From contig JAKACR010000001.1 of assembly GCA_021821225.1 (NCBI GenBank), positions 1 through 64,000 on the forward strand: 64,000 nt of DNA, in the 5' to 3' direction. Numbering within the stretch: position 1 is the stretch's first letter; each line of letters opens with the position of its first letter. The position numbers were made by a program, and so were the translations under genes. The notes below the pieces were generated by a model that ran no database searches, was not told where the DNA came from, and saw only the letters and a list, made by a program, of their open reading frames with translations. Of this stretch, positions 37,890-47,154 are shown in pieces. The stretch is from Bacillota bacterium. Its GTDB lineage: Bacteria; Bacillota; Bacilli; Alicyclobacillales; SLC66.

Positions 37890-40673
37890 GTGGCAGGCGC
37901 CCAGGCAGAAAAGTTCTATGTCATTTCGCAGACGCACTGGGACAGGGAGTGGTATCAGGACTTTCAAGTGTACAGGACGCGGCTCGTGTACCTGATTGAC
38001 GAATTGATCGCGGTGATGGAGCGCGACCCGGAGTACCGCTATTACATGATGGACGGCCAGACGATCGTGATCAACGATTACCTCGCGATCAGGCCGGAAA
38101 ATAGAGACCGATTGTTGGCGTTGATCCAGTCCGGACGAATCGCCGTGGGCCCGTGGTATGTGATGCCGGACGAATTTCTGGTCAGCGGGGAGTCCCTGAT
38201 CCGGAATTTGCTGACGGGCTTTCGACTGTCGCGATCATGGGGCGTGGAACCCCTAAAGTCCGGCTACATTCCAGATATTTTCGGTCACAACAGCCAATTC
38301 CCACAAATCTTGCGCGGGTTTGGCATCGACAACGCCGTACTCTTCCGCGGGTTTCACGGGGACGCCGATCCGTCGGAAATACGCTGGGAGGGCGCCGACG
38401 GAAGCGTTGTGATCGGCTTGAAGCTCGACGAGGACCGGGCGTACGGCGACTTCTATTTCTTCATGCGCTGGCCGTTTGTGGACCGGGATTTCGACTATGA
38501 CCCGAAGGAATGGGTCGAGCGTGCCAGGGACATGATCGCGTACAAGCAAGAACGCGCCGTGGCAGGGCTGTTGGTCGGTTGGGACGGGGTCGATCACGCG
38601 GAGATCGAGCCGCGGCTGCCGGAGATGCTAAAGACTTTGAATGAAGCGGGTCTCGGCGTTGAATTTGTGCATGGGCATCTGGAGCATTATCTGCAGGCCC
38701 TGCGCGGCCGCCTGGAGGATCTGCGCGGCGGATCGGACGAGGGGCGCGCCTTGCGTCTCTTCAAGGGCGAGCAGCGGGCGCCGGGGTATCGCGGCGTGAA
38801 TAACTGGGTTCCGCGCAACGTGTTGTCGTCGCGCATCCATTTGAAACAGATGAACGCACAGTGTGAAGCGTTGCTGGAACAATGGGCCGAACCCTGGGGG
38901 GTGTTCACCTCCTGGGAGGGCAGGCCCTATCCGAAGGGATTCTATCGCCAGGCGTGGGAGTACCTGATCCAGAATCACCCGCACGATTCGATTGGCGGCT
39001 GCTCGATCGATCAGGTGCATCGGGACATGGTGTACCGGTTTGACCAGAGCCGCCTGATCAGCGAGCAGATGCTAAAAGAGGCGCTGCACTATATCGCGAA
39101 TCACGTGCAAGCCGATACTCTGCAAGGCGACCACACCCTGACGGTGTTCAATGCTTCGCAAACCGACATCGATCGGGTGATCGATGTGGCGTTGCGCCTG
39201 CCTCCCGAGTTTGCGCATGTCGTGACTCAGCCGGGCTCGGGGGGATCGCCGTTTCGGCTGTACGACGCGGATGGCCGGGAAGTGGACTATCAACTGCTGG
39301 AGGTGAAGCGCGGTGTCATGGAGCATCGGCGTCCGTACCGCGGCCTCCCGGAAGGACAGGTTCTGGACGTCTATCGCGTGGCTCTTTCCGGCAAGGTTGC
39401 TTCCTTTGGCTATACGACGCTTGGCGTCGCGAGGATCGTCTCGCAGGGGCCTGGACCGACCCAGTATGACGCTCCGCTCACCGCTCCGCTGCACCGGAAT
39501 CCCCCCGGTTCGATGCAAGTGAGTGCGGACACATGGAGCAATGGGCGCGTGCGGATTCAGGTCCAGGGGAGCGGCGCCCTGACGATCGTCGATCTTGAGT
39601 CCGGGGCAACGTACGCGAATGTCTTGCTGTTCGAGGATGAGGCGGACATTGGCGATGGCTGGACGTCGGCGCCGACGGTGACCAATGAGGTGTATTCTTC
39701 GGTTGGGGCGCAGGCACAGGTCTCCGTGGTCTACGGCGGTCCGCTGCAGACCTGCATTCGCATTCAGATGGTGATGCGTGTCCCGGACGGCGCTCTTGCG
39801 GACGAGACCAGGCGCAGCGACGGTCTCGTGAATCTGCCGGTCACGACGTTTGTGGAACTGACGAAAGGGGAGCGGGTCATCCGCTGCCGCACGATTGTGC
39901 ACAATACCGCGCGGAATCACCGCCTGCGCGTGCTGTTCCCGACCGGACTGGCCGCGGATCGGTACCATACGAGCACGCCGTTTGACCTCGTGGAGAGGCC
40001 GATCGAGCGTCCGGACCTGCGCAACCACCTGCAGTTGGACGACGGGGGCACGGCGCCGCACAACGGGATCGTCGCGGTGCAAGACGGCAGGGTCGGACTG
40101 GCGGTGTACAGCAATGGGTTGTACGAAGCGGTCGTACGCGACGACGGACTGCGCACGATGGCGCTGACGCTGTTTCGCAGCACGGGCAAGGAGGTGCTGA
40201 GCAGCGGAAGCGACGGCGGGCAGTTGCTCGGCGAGCGGGAGTTTGTCTATGGGCTGCGACCGTTTGCGGCGGACGGGGAGTGGCGGGACACGCTGTGGCG
40301 GGAGCGGCAGCAGTTCGCGGCGGGGCTGCGCAGCGTGACGCGCAAAGCGGGGAAGCCGCTGTATGAGACGCCGCATCGGGCAGACACGAATCTTCCAGTG
40401 TCCAACTCATTTCTGACGGTCAGCGGTGCGGGACTGGTTGTCAGTGCGGTGAAGGAAAGCGAAGACCGCACAGGTCACTGGGTGATTCGCCTGTTCAACG
40501 CGACCAGCCATTCCGTGCAGGGCACACTGACCTTCGACCGTCCGGTGAAGACGGCGCGACGGGTGAATCTCGATGAACAGCCGCTGGGAGACGTGCAATA
40601 TGGCGGTTCGCAGGTCCACCTGGATGTGAAAGCGAAGCAGATCGTCACGGTTGACGTGACTGTGCAGCGCTGA
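37890..40673 (+). CDS. alpha-mannosidase, glycoside hydrolase family 38 (second copy)
   Basis: A 927-residue cytoplasmic GH38 enzyme of the MngB-like type. FYVISQTHWDREWYQDFQ holds the first zinc ligands, and Asp129 in GYIPDIFGHNSQFPQIL is the predicted nucleophile; IQNHPHDSIGGCSIDQVH is another conserved piece. GTG 37890 is chosen because the paralog at 47 kb starts at the equivalent point and GAGAAGGA lies upstream. An ATG at 37719 also has a good ribosome site and would add 57 basic, unconserved residues. MngB-like enzymes can act on glycerate- or phospho-mannosides as well as mannans. It is the last gene before a strong terminator. Confidence 0.9.
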   Translation: MAGAQAEKFYVISQTHWDREWYQDFQVYRTRLVYLIDELIAVMERDPEYRYYMMDGQTIVINDYLAIRPENRDRLLALIQSGRIAVGPWYVMPDEFLVSGESLIRNLLTGFRLSRSWGVEPLKSGYIPDIFGHNSQFPQILRGFGIDNAVLFRGFHGDADPSEIRWEGADGSVVIGLKLDEDRAYGDFYFFMRWPFVDRDFDYDPKEWVERARDMIAYKQERAVAGLLVGWDGVDHAEIEPRLPEMLKTLNEAGLGVEFVHGHLEHYLQALRGRLEDLRGGSDEGRALRLFKGEQRAPGYRGVNNWVPRNVLSSRIHLKQMNAQCEALLEQWAEPWGVFTSWEGRPYPKGFYRQAWEYLIQNHPHDSIGGCSIDQVHRDMVYRFDQSRLISEQMLKEALHYIANHVQADTLQGDHTLTVFNASQTDIDRVIDVALRLPPEFAHVVTQPGSGGSPFRLYDADGREVDYQLLEVKRGVMEHRRPYRGLPEGQVLDVYRVALSGKVASFGYTTLGVARIVSQGPGPTQYDAPLTAPLHRNPPGSMQVSADTWSNGRVRIQVQGSGALTIVDLESGATYANVLLFEDEADIGDGWTSAPTVTNEVYSSVGAQAQVSVVYGGPLQTCIRIQMVMRVPDGALADETRRSDGLVNLPVTTFVELTKGERVIRCRTIVHNTARNHRLRVLFPTGLAADRYHTSTPFDLVERPIERPDLRNHLQLDDGGTAPHNGIVAVQDGRVGLAVYSNGLYEAVVRDDGLRTMALTLFRSTGKEVLSSGSDGGQLLGEREFVYGLRPFAADGEWRDTLWRERQQFAAGLRSVTRKAGKPLYETPHRADTNLPVSNSFLTVSGAGLVVSAVKESEDRTGHWVIRLFNATSHSVQGTLTFDRPVKTARRVNLDEQPLGDVQYGGSQVHLDVKAKQIVTVDVTVQR

Positions 40674-40707
40674 CGCAAAATCCCCTCCGACAGGAGGGGA
40701 TTTTGCG
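40674..40707 (+). terminator. strong intrinsic terminator
   Basis: A perfect 15-bp stem, CGCAAAATCCCCTCC against GGAGGGGATTTTGCG, with a GACA loop, lies 1 bp after the mannosidase stop. The A and T tracts would serve both directions. Confidence 0.9.
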
Positions 40708-40813
40708 TTCTCTCTACACCATCGAGAGATGAACACTCAACTCATCTCCCGGACTACCGTCGTGCCTGCCGCGAAAACCATTCTGAAAGATCCGAAGAAT
40801 CGGGAGAAACCTG

Positions 40814-40873
40814 TTGACACCACGGGAGACTGGCCGTACAATTAATTTAATCGAAAATATTAATGATATTAAA
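40814..40873 (+). promoter_or_regulatory. consensus promoter and AT-rich operator of regulator 2
   Basis: TTGACA (40814-40819) and TACAAT (40837-40842) are 17 bp apart. Just downstream are nested inverted repeats, AATAT-TAATG-ATATT (40856-40870) inside TTTAAT/ATTAAA arms (40846-40851 and 40868-40873). The operator differs in sequence from that of regulator 1. Confidence 0.7.
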
Positions 40874-40899
40874 TAGATATATTTCATGCACGGAGAGAA

Positions 40900-42183
40900 A
40901 TGGTGGCGATGCGCATGACGGAAGCGAGACCACTTCACCATCGAATTGCCGACGATCTCCGGCAAAAGATCAGGGACTCGGTCTTTAACGATCAATTGCC
41001 CGTCGAGAATATTTTGGCTGTGGAATATCGGGTGAGTGTGCCCACCGTCAAGAAGGCGCTCGGCCTGCTCGTCGATGACGGCGTGATCGTGCGCATTCGA
41101 GGCAAGGGCACATTCATCAACAAAGAGGGGATGCCTGCCCCTTCGAACATCGGGCAGGATCTCCGGACATCCAGCGGCGCCAATAAAGAAAGGCAGCCTG
41201 CCACGGCGCGGGTTGATGCAGAGGTCTCGCCTGGTTTTCGGGACAAACCGCCCATGGTCGGGGTGGTCTTTCCTGTAGCGCGGGCCGGGTTCGCCAGGCG
41301 GTTGTTGAGCGGCGTGCTGGAAGGGCTCTCGGAGAACGGAGTACACGGGGTGGTCGACTTTTCCGGCGGCAGGCGTGAACGGGAGAGTGAAATTGTCGCG
41401 AGCTTTCTTCGCGCCGGGGTGGATGGGCTGATCGTCTTTCCTGTGAATGGAGAGATCTACAATAAAGATCTTGTGTTGCTGTCGATTGAACGGTTTCCTC
41501 TTGTGTTTGTGGACCGGTGGTTTCCGGGCATCGACGTTTCGCGGGTGGTCGCCCAACATGCCGACGGGGTCAAGCAGGCCGTCCATGCTTTGCATAGCGC
41601 CGGGCACCGGGACATGGCGCTGGTGTCGGTGACGGCACAGTTTCCCGCTTCGACTGAAAGCGTCGTCGAGCGAACCAAAGGATTTCTTGAAGGGCTGAAG
41701 GAGAACGGGATCAACCCGGGCGATGAGGCGTTGTGGATCCGCGAGGTCAACGAAGGCAGCGCAGCCCAGGACGCCCAGGAGTACCTGGCGAGCCAACTGC
41801 GGCAACATCCGGAGGTGACAGCCCTCGTGGGCATTTCACCGACCGACGTTCCCATCGCCTTGAAAGCCGCCCGCCTTGCCGGTCGAAGCGTTCCGCAGGA
41901 CCTGTCGGTCGCCGGATTCGATATCGGAGGCGAGTGCAGTGCCGTCGACGACCTGTTTGGCGAGGGGGCGGAGGAGTTCCCGGTGGCGTGGATCGACCAG
42001 TCGGAGGTCGCGATCGGCAGGGAGGCGGCCGGAGTGGTGAGCCGGTTGATTGCCGGATCCGGCGAGACGGAGGTGATCGAGGTTCCAACGACGTTTCGTT
42101 GGGGACGCACCTGCAGCGTTGCGCCGGACTCTCGGGGGCGGGATGTCCCCATGGTGGTCGCGGTCGGAGAATGGAAGAAATGA
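40900..42183 (+). CDS. GntR-HTH/LacI-domain transcriptional regulator 2 (AraR-like)
   Basis: A 427-residue paralog of regulator 1 with the same order: GntR-type winged helix (HRIADDLRQKIRDSV, VPTVKKALGLLVDDGVIV), variable linker, LacI-type effector domain (PMVGVVFPVARAGFARRLL, GLIVFPVNGEIYNKDLVLL). The effector domains are nearly the same over long blocks, while the DNA-binding domains differ more, so both may sense the same or similar sugar but bind different operators. The start is uncertain: ATG 40900, GTG 40903 and ATG 40909 all follow GGAGAG at 40892. Confidence 0.87.
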   Translation: MVAMRMTEARPLHHRIADDLRQKIRDSVFNDQLPVENILAVEYRVSVPTVKKALGLLVDDGVIVRIRGKGTFINKEGMPAPSNIGQDLRTSSGANKERQPATARVDAEVSPGFRDKPPMVGVVFPVARAGFARRLLSGVLEGLSENGVHGVVDFSGGRRERESEIVASFLRAGVDGLIVFPVNGEIYNKDLVLLSIERFPLVFVDRWFPGIDVSRVVAQHADGVKQAVHALHSAGHRDMALVSVTAQFPASTESVVERTKGFLEGLKENGINPGDEALWIREVNEGSAAQDAQEYLASQLRQHPEVTALVGISPTDVPIALKAARLAGRSVPQDLSVAGFDIGGECSAVDDLFGEGAEEFPVAWIDQSEVAIGREAAGVVSRLIAGSGETEVIEVPTTFRWGRTCSVAPDSRGRDVPMVVAVGEWKK

Positions 42184-42245
42184 TGGGTGTGGGCGTGTTG
42201 TGTCGCAGGATAGTCGCTCATGCGGGGATTCGGTTTTGCCTCAAA

Positions 42246-42259
42246 AGAAAGCGGATTCA
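42246..42259 (+). promoter_or_regulatory. cre-like site upstream of binding protein 2
   Basis: AGAAAGCGGATTCA matches 12 of 14 cre positions and shares GAAAGCGGATTCAG exactly with the site at 20445-20458. Confidence 0.4.
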
Positions 42260-42331
42260 GGTGGGGATCGCCGAATTGCACCGCGGCAGGATGCGGCCCG
42301 TTTCGTCAGCGCGCCGCGGATCAATAAGGAG

Positions 42332-42488
42332 GTGATAGGCCGGCGCAAGCGGGAGGCATCCCGGACAGGAAAGCCCTGTTGACGGGAGTGGCTAAGCAGC
42401 GGAGACTCCCCACACGCATGCAGCTGCAGCAAACACAAAGGAGGGTCAAGTCATGTGGATCTCAGACAAGAGAATGATGCGAGGCATG
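42332..42488 (+). repeat. 157-bp leader/signal-peptide repeat, copy A
   Basis: The segment covers the untranslated leader and the first 12 codons of binding protein 2. It is present again at 51601-51757 with only 5 mismatches and no gaps. The leader can fold into successive short hairpins (for example ACAGG-AAAGC-CCTGT and GGGAGT/ACTCCC), so it may act as RNA. Confidence 0.9.
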
Positions 42489-44321
42489 ATCGCCGGAGGC
42501 GCTCTGCTCACGGCGCTGGCCGGGATCGGCGTGCCGGCCAGCGCGGCGGCGGCGGCGCCGCCGTTCAACCTCTACAGCAGCTGGAATACCAGTTGGACGA
42601 ACAACGCTTTTGCTCCGAACTACGCCATGGCCAGCCTGCCGATGTACGCCGTCCTGCCCTTGGCTGTGCAGATCCAGCCGAGCGGCCAGTACGTGCCGCA
42701 GCTCGCCAAGTCGTGGAAGATTGTCGGGAGTCAGTTGCAGATCATGCTGCAGCCGGGCGCGAAGTGGCAAAATGGCGCGCCGGTCACCAGCCAGGACGTC
42801 GTGAACAGTTATCTGTTGGGCGCGACCGTGGGCTGGCCCTGGCCCGGTGTGGCGACCGGCATCACGGCGCCGAGCAAGCAGGAAGTCGTCTTTCAGTTGC
42901 GCAAATACGTGCCGGGCACGACCACCCCCATGCCGGCACAGAATGTCCTGTTCAGCATTCTGCAGAACCACTTCGTCGTGTCGCCTTCCTCGGTCTACGG
43001 GAAGTTCGCCACGGCGGAATTGAAGAGTGAAGTGGAGACCTACGCCCGGACGCTCCCGACCAAAGCGGGCGCCACGCCAAGCAAGGCGAACACTGCGGCG
43101 CACAACTTCATGATCCAGTCGGGGCAGGCGCTGTTGGCGTTTAACCCCCCCACGATTGTCGGAGACGGGCCGTTTCGGTTTCAGGCGATGAGTTCGGAGC
43201 AGATGAATCTCGTGCGGTGGCCGGGATACTTTGGCGCCAGCAAGATTCACGTGCCGCAGATCATCGCGTGGAACGACGGCAGTAACAACGCGGCCACAGT
43301 CCAAATGTTCGCGGGGAAAATGGATTACGGGTGGCCGGGGTTGAACGGGGGTATCGTCAACCGGTGGAAGGCAATGCCCAACCATTACTACACCACGGTT
43401 CCCACCACGGCGGGCGAGGCCTTCTACTTCAACAACCGATCCTACCCACTGAGCCTTGTGAAGGTGCGGCAGGCCCTGGCGTATCTGATCAACCGCCGCT
43501 CGCTCACCTTCGCGAACAACGGCTTCATGAAAGACATCGTGAACACCTATCCGACGGGGCTTCCGCACGGGCTGCGCACGCTCTACCTCGGATCGACGCC
43601 CGCGCAGATGAAGAAGCTGGGCTTCAACGACTATGCGCCGAACGCCGTCAAGGCGAAACAGATTCTGCTCTCCCTGCACTTTACGAATCGCAGCGGGACG
43701 TGGTACACGCCGCAGGGCAAACCGTTCACCATTTCGGTCATCAGCCCGGCGGGCTGGACGGGTCCTCAGCTCTCCACGAGTAACCTGGCGTCGCAATTGA
43801 CCATGTTTGGCATCAAGACGACTGCCTCTTCGGTCGAGCAGCCGGGCTACTGGTCACAGGTGCTGCAGGGCAACTTCCAGATGGCGTGGAACTGGACCGG
43901 CTTCTTCAACGTCTTCCCGATTCCCTCCCTGGAATCCACCCTGCTCGCACAAAACTACGGCCCCCCCAACGCCGCTCCCTCGGCTCCGGGAACGATTGCG
44001 ACCGTGGGGCTGGGATTTGGTCCGACGGTGAACATTCCGGGCATCGGGTACACCAACCTGGCGGAGTCGCTCATGACTGCCGGGTACGTGTCCGATCCCG
44101 CCAAGGTGCGCCAGCTGGTGTTGGACTACGCCAGGCTGGTGAATGAGGATGTACCGTTCCTGGCCTATGACACCAAGGCGTCCGAAACCTACTGGAGCTC
44201 CGCGACCTACACGGACTGGCCGCCGCTCGGCAACAAGACGCTGTGGGATGCGGCGGGTTCCAATCCGCCGGGGGCGCTGCTCCTGATGATGATGCAGGGC
44301 TACATCCACCCGGTCGGCTGA
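42453..44321 (+). CDS. extracellular solute-binding protein, family 5 (copy 2)
   Basis: A 622-residue paralog of the protein at 23.1 kb, similar along its whole length and equal in size. It has a Sec signal peptide (MRGMIAGGALLTALAGIGV) without lipobox cysteine. ATG 42453 follows AAGGAGGG. Unlike copy 1 it has no transporter genes behind it: homology to the intergenic stem-loop continues for about 85 bp and then breaks into a sulfatase fragment. It may work with the single intact ABC importer as an alternative binding protein. Confidence 0.88.
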   Translation: MWISDKRMMRGMIAGGALLTALAGIGVPASAAAAAPPFNLYSSWNTSWTNNAFAPNYAMASLPMYAVLPLAVQIQPSGQYVPQLAKSWKIVGSQLQIMLQPGAKWQNGAPVTSQDVVNSYLLGATVGWPWPGVATGITAPSKQEVVFQLRKYVPGTTTPMPAQNVLFSILQNHFVVSPSSVYGKFATAELKSEVETYARTLPTKAGATPSKANTAAHNFMIQSGQALLAFNPPTIVGDGPFRFQAMSSEQMNLVRWPGYFGASKIHVPQIIAWNDGSNNAATVQMFAGKMDYGWPGLNGGIVNRWKAMPNHYYTTVPTTAGEAFYFNNRSYPLSLVKVRQALAYLINRRSLTFANNGFMKDIVNTYPTGLPHGLRTLYLGSTPAQMKKLGFNDYAPNAVKAKQILLSLHFTNRSGTWYTPQGKPFTISVISPAGWTGPQLSTSNLASQLTMFGIKTTASSVEQPGYWSQVLQGNFQMAWNWTGFFNVFPIPSLESTLLAQNYGPPNAAPSAPGTIATVGLGFGPTVNIPGIGYTNLAESLMTAGYVSDPAKVRQLVLDYARLVNEDVPFLAYDTKASETYWSSATYTDWPPLGNKTLWDAAGSNPPGALLLMMMQGYIHPVG

Positions 44322-44403
44322 TCAAGCTCGCTGACCGGGCGGGCGATCCGGGACGGGGGCAGGCCCATAAGAAACGCGGGAAGGACCGCTCCCTGATATC
44401 CCG

Positions 44404-44940
44404 TTGAGACATGTGGAGTGGGCGCCGATCCAGGAGAAAGATGCGAGTTTTCGCGTGCCGCTGCTCACGAGCCGACCGGGCACGGTCCCTGCCGGCCGCG
44501 ACTGCCGGGCGATGGTGGAAAGCGTGGACCTGTTTCCGACCATTCCGGAAGCGCTCGACATTCCGGAAGCGCCGAGGACTGCGGGGAGAAGCGGCAGAAG
44601 TTTCTGGGACTTGGCGGCAAGCGACGAAGAACGGCCGCACGGCGACTGGGTGTATGGATCCGTCTCCAATGGAAAGGGGCGCATCTATCGCGACGCGAAT
44701 TGGAAGCTGTGGTACGAGACTGAGAGGAGCGGAACGATCGCGGAACTGTACAATCTGGCGGACGATCCGCATGAGTTGCAGAACGTGTTCAATGATGAAT
44801 CCTGCCGTGCAATCCGGGATGGACTCCTGCGCAAGCTGCTGGAATTCTCGATGACCTCGTTGCAGGAGACGGCGTCGGTCCTCTACCCGGACGGCAAGCA
44901 GGAACCGGGCTTCAACTCCCAATTTCGAACGCGAACGTGA
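44404..44940 (+). pseudogene. sulfatase C-terminal fragment
   Basis: About 178 codons of the back half of a sulfatase. Recognisable pieces are DASFRVPLLTSRPG, VESVDLFPTIPEALDIPEAP, and the C-terminal WKLWYETERSGTIAELYNLADDP block with DPHELQNV. The N-terminal half with the Cys-x-Pro-x-Arg site is missing. It joins directly to the sequence that follows binding protein 2, where a permease gene would be expected. The frame is open but there is no ribosome site at its TTG. Confidence 0.8.
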
Positions 44941-44994
44941 AGGCAAAGGAGGGCCCCTGAACCTCATTTTCAAAAGAGGTAATTAATAGATCGG

Positions 44995-45004
44995 TTAACG
45001 TTAA
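44995..45004 (+). promoter_or_regulatory. palindrome TTAACGTTAA upstream of sulfatase 1
   Basis: A perfect 10-bp palindrome lies in an AT-rich patch about 25 bp before the sulfatase start. It could be an operator; no clear promoter boxes surround it. Confidence 0.3.
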
Positions 45005-45029
45005 TCTTAGAACTTGAGAGGTGTACATC

Positions 45030-46478
45030 GTGAAACATAAACCAAACGTGTTGCTGATCATGTGCGATCAACTTCGGGCCGATGTTTTGGGCTGTTATGG
45101 GAATCCTCTGGTGAAGACTCCCCATATTGATCGGCTTGCGGAACAAGGTGTTTGTTTTGACCGTGCATACAGTGAAACTCCCGTCTGTATGCCTGCGCGG
45201 CACGGTCTGTTATCAGGGCTCCACCCGTTTCAACTTGGGTTAGTAGAGAACGGTCCTCTGAGCACCGAAATCACTCATCCTCTGCCGGAAATGATCCGAA
45301 GGCAAGGGTATGCGACGCTTGCCATTGGAAAAATGCATTTCTGTCCACCGAGAAGACACTATGGGTTTGACCGAATGATGCTGTCCGAAGAGATGTCAGG
45401 CCACATTCAGGACGATGATTTCCTTCAATTTTTGCAGGCTCGTGGGTTTGGACACGTGAGCCAGCCGCACGGGATGAGGAGTGATCATTATTATGTACCG
45501 CAGATATCTCCGCTTCCCGAAGAATTTCATACAACCGCTTGGACTGGTGCGCAAACCTGTGAGGCAATCCGCAAAAATCGCAATCGTCCATTTTTTATCT
45601 TCACCTCTTTTATAAAACCACACCCTCCTTTTGATCCGTGCGAGCCATACAATACGCTGTATCCGCCAGAACAAATTCCGTTGCCCATTCGCGCGGAGAG
45701 CGAACGGGCAACGGACGATTATCTGATTGACGTGCAGAACGACTACAAGGTTAACGGAATCGATCGTGTGACATCCGTTCAAGAAGCGCGCATTCGTGCA
45801 GCCTATTATGGCTCTGTCACACAGATTGATGTGCAGATTGGCAATATTTTACGAACATTAGAGAAATGCGATCTGGTGGAGGACACCCTTATCCTATTTA
45901 CTTCCGATCATGGTGAAATGCTGGGCGATCACTATGCTTACGGAAAACGAACGTTTTACGAGGCGTCGGCGCGTATCCCGCTGATCGTCAGTCAGCCGGG
46001 AATCCTTCCAATGGGCAAGCGGCGTGAGCAACTCGCGATTCTGGAGGATATCTATGCCACCTTGCTGATCGCCAGCGGCAGCGAGGTTCCACCCGCTTCC
46101 TGCGGGGTTGACCTGCGACAGGCCATATCGAATTCAAGCACCCCTTTGCGTGATGAAATTTTTGGAGAAATTGGCCGCGGTCCAGCGGCAAAAATGATGT
46201 TGCGATGGGGAGATTTCAAGTATGTATATCATGTGAACGGCGGAGCGGAAACGCTTTTTCACCTCGGCGACGATCCTGATGAACTCCAGAATATCGCGAC
46301 TGATCATCAGGATCTGTGCGCATATGCCAAGCGGCGGATGGAACGGCACTATAACGATTATTCGTTCACCGAGGTGCTTGAAGGCGCCGAACTGCTGCGT
46401 TTACCAAAGCAAAATCATACACCGCGCGGGTATCTTAATCAGTATCCCAAGTGGCCGCTCACTGTGGTGAAAGACTGA
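45030..46478 (+). CDS. sulfatase 1 (formylglycine-dependent)
   Basis: A 482-residue type I sulfatase that would hydrolyse sulfate esters on a glycan. Metal and active-site motifs are LLIMCDQLRADVLGCYGN, the modified cysteine Cys53 in PVCMPARHGLLSG, AIGKMHFCP and FTSDHGEMLGDH. There is no signal peptide, so it should act in the cytoplasm. GTG 45030 follows GAGAGG. Base composition is visibly more AT-rich than the flanking mannosidase genes, hinting at separate acquisition. No sulfatase-maturing enzyme is encoded in the window. Confidence 0.9.
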   Translation: MKHKPNVLLIMCDQLRADVLGCYGNPLVKTPHIDRLAEQGVCFDRAYSETPVCMPARHGLLSGLHPFQLGLVENGPLSTEITHPLPEMIRRQGYATLAIGKMHFCPPRRHYGFDRMMLSEEMSGHIQDDDFLQFLQARGFGHVSQPHGMRSDHYYVPQISPLPEEFHTTAWTGAQTCEAIRKNRNRPFFIFTSFIKPHPPFDPCEPYNTLYPPEQIPLPIRAESERATDDYLIDVQNDYKVNGIDRVTSVQEARIRAAYYGSVTQIDVQIGNILRTLEKCDLVEDTLILFTSDHGEMLGDHYAYGKRTFYEASARIPLIVSQPGILPMGKRREQLAILEDIYATLLIASGSEVPPASCGVDLRQAISNSSTPLRDEIFGEIGRGPAAKMMLRWGDFKYVYHVNGGAETLFHLGDDPDELQNIATDHQDLCAYAKRRMERHYNDYSFTEVLEGAELLRLPKQNHTPRGYLNQYPKWPLTVVKD

Positions 46479-46496
46479 ACGGGAGGGTAGCGCGTC

Positions 46497-46818
46497 ATGA
46501 CACAGAAAATATCTCTTACCAACCGGGACTGGGTCTTCGAGAGGCGGTCTCGCGTCCCCGGCGGCTGGGTTCGGGATCGCTGTGAACTGGTGTTTGAAGG
46601 GCTGGATTACTCGGGCGAGATCGGAGGATCCGTCAGCAGGCACCCGACCAACCGGATTGAGGTCGCGATTCTGGACACGGACGCCGGGATCTGCGGCACC
46701 GCGATCCAGACGGTGGGTTTTCGCGCGATCGAATGGGTGCGCAATGAAGGGGCTCCGGAGGACAGCCTTCCGTATACGTTGATGGTGAACGGCCGCCGCA
46801 TCTTCCTCAAAGGGGTGA
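46497..46818 (+). pseudogene. GH2 beta-mannosidase remnant with internal deletions
   Basis: An open frame starting MTQKISLTNRDWVFERR behind GGGAGGG keeps three separated pieces of a beta-mannosidase: the N-terminus, the CELVFEGLDYSGEI strand (compare LVCEGIDYSAKI in the intact enzyme) and the NEGAPEDSLPYTLMVNGRR region, which ends in IFLKG. Everything between them and the whole catalytic barrel are gone. It joins at about 46817 to a binding-protein fragment in another frame. Confidence 0.8.
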
Positions 46819-47082
46819 AACCCGATCCGGCTCTCCTGGGAGTTTTCCCACACGCCGAGTATCGTCAAGCAAAAACGGATCGCGTACGAACTGATCAAGT
46901 TCATGAACGACAACGCGTGGCCCGGATCGCTTATTGCCCAAGATCAATCCCTCTTCTATTCGACGAAGTGGTTCACCGACTGGCCGACGAAACGCTCGTT
47001 CTGGACGTTGGGCGGCGATGGGAGTGGGGAGCAGTTGATCGCGGTCGCGGAGGAACAGGGCTACATCCGGCCGGTGCACTGA
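46819..47082 (+). pseudogene. solute-binding protein C-terminal remnant
   Basis: From the stop at 46816 a second frame encodes about 87 residues of a family 5 binding protein C-terminus, including HTPSIVKQKRIAYELIKF, FYSTKWFTDWPTKRS and the end GYIRPVH. The ending matches GYIHPVG of the two intact proteins, but the rest differs, so it derives from a third, more distant binding protein. No start or ribosome site is present. Confidence 0.78.
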
Positions 47083-47154
47083 CCGGACGCGATCTCTACT
47101 TTCGATCCACTCGTTATTTGCTTTACTACAGAGGGTCAGACGGAGGCTCGTTCA

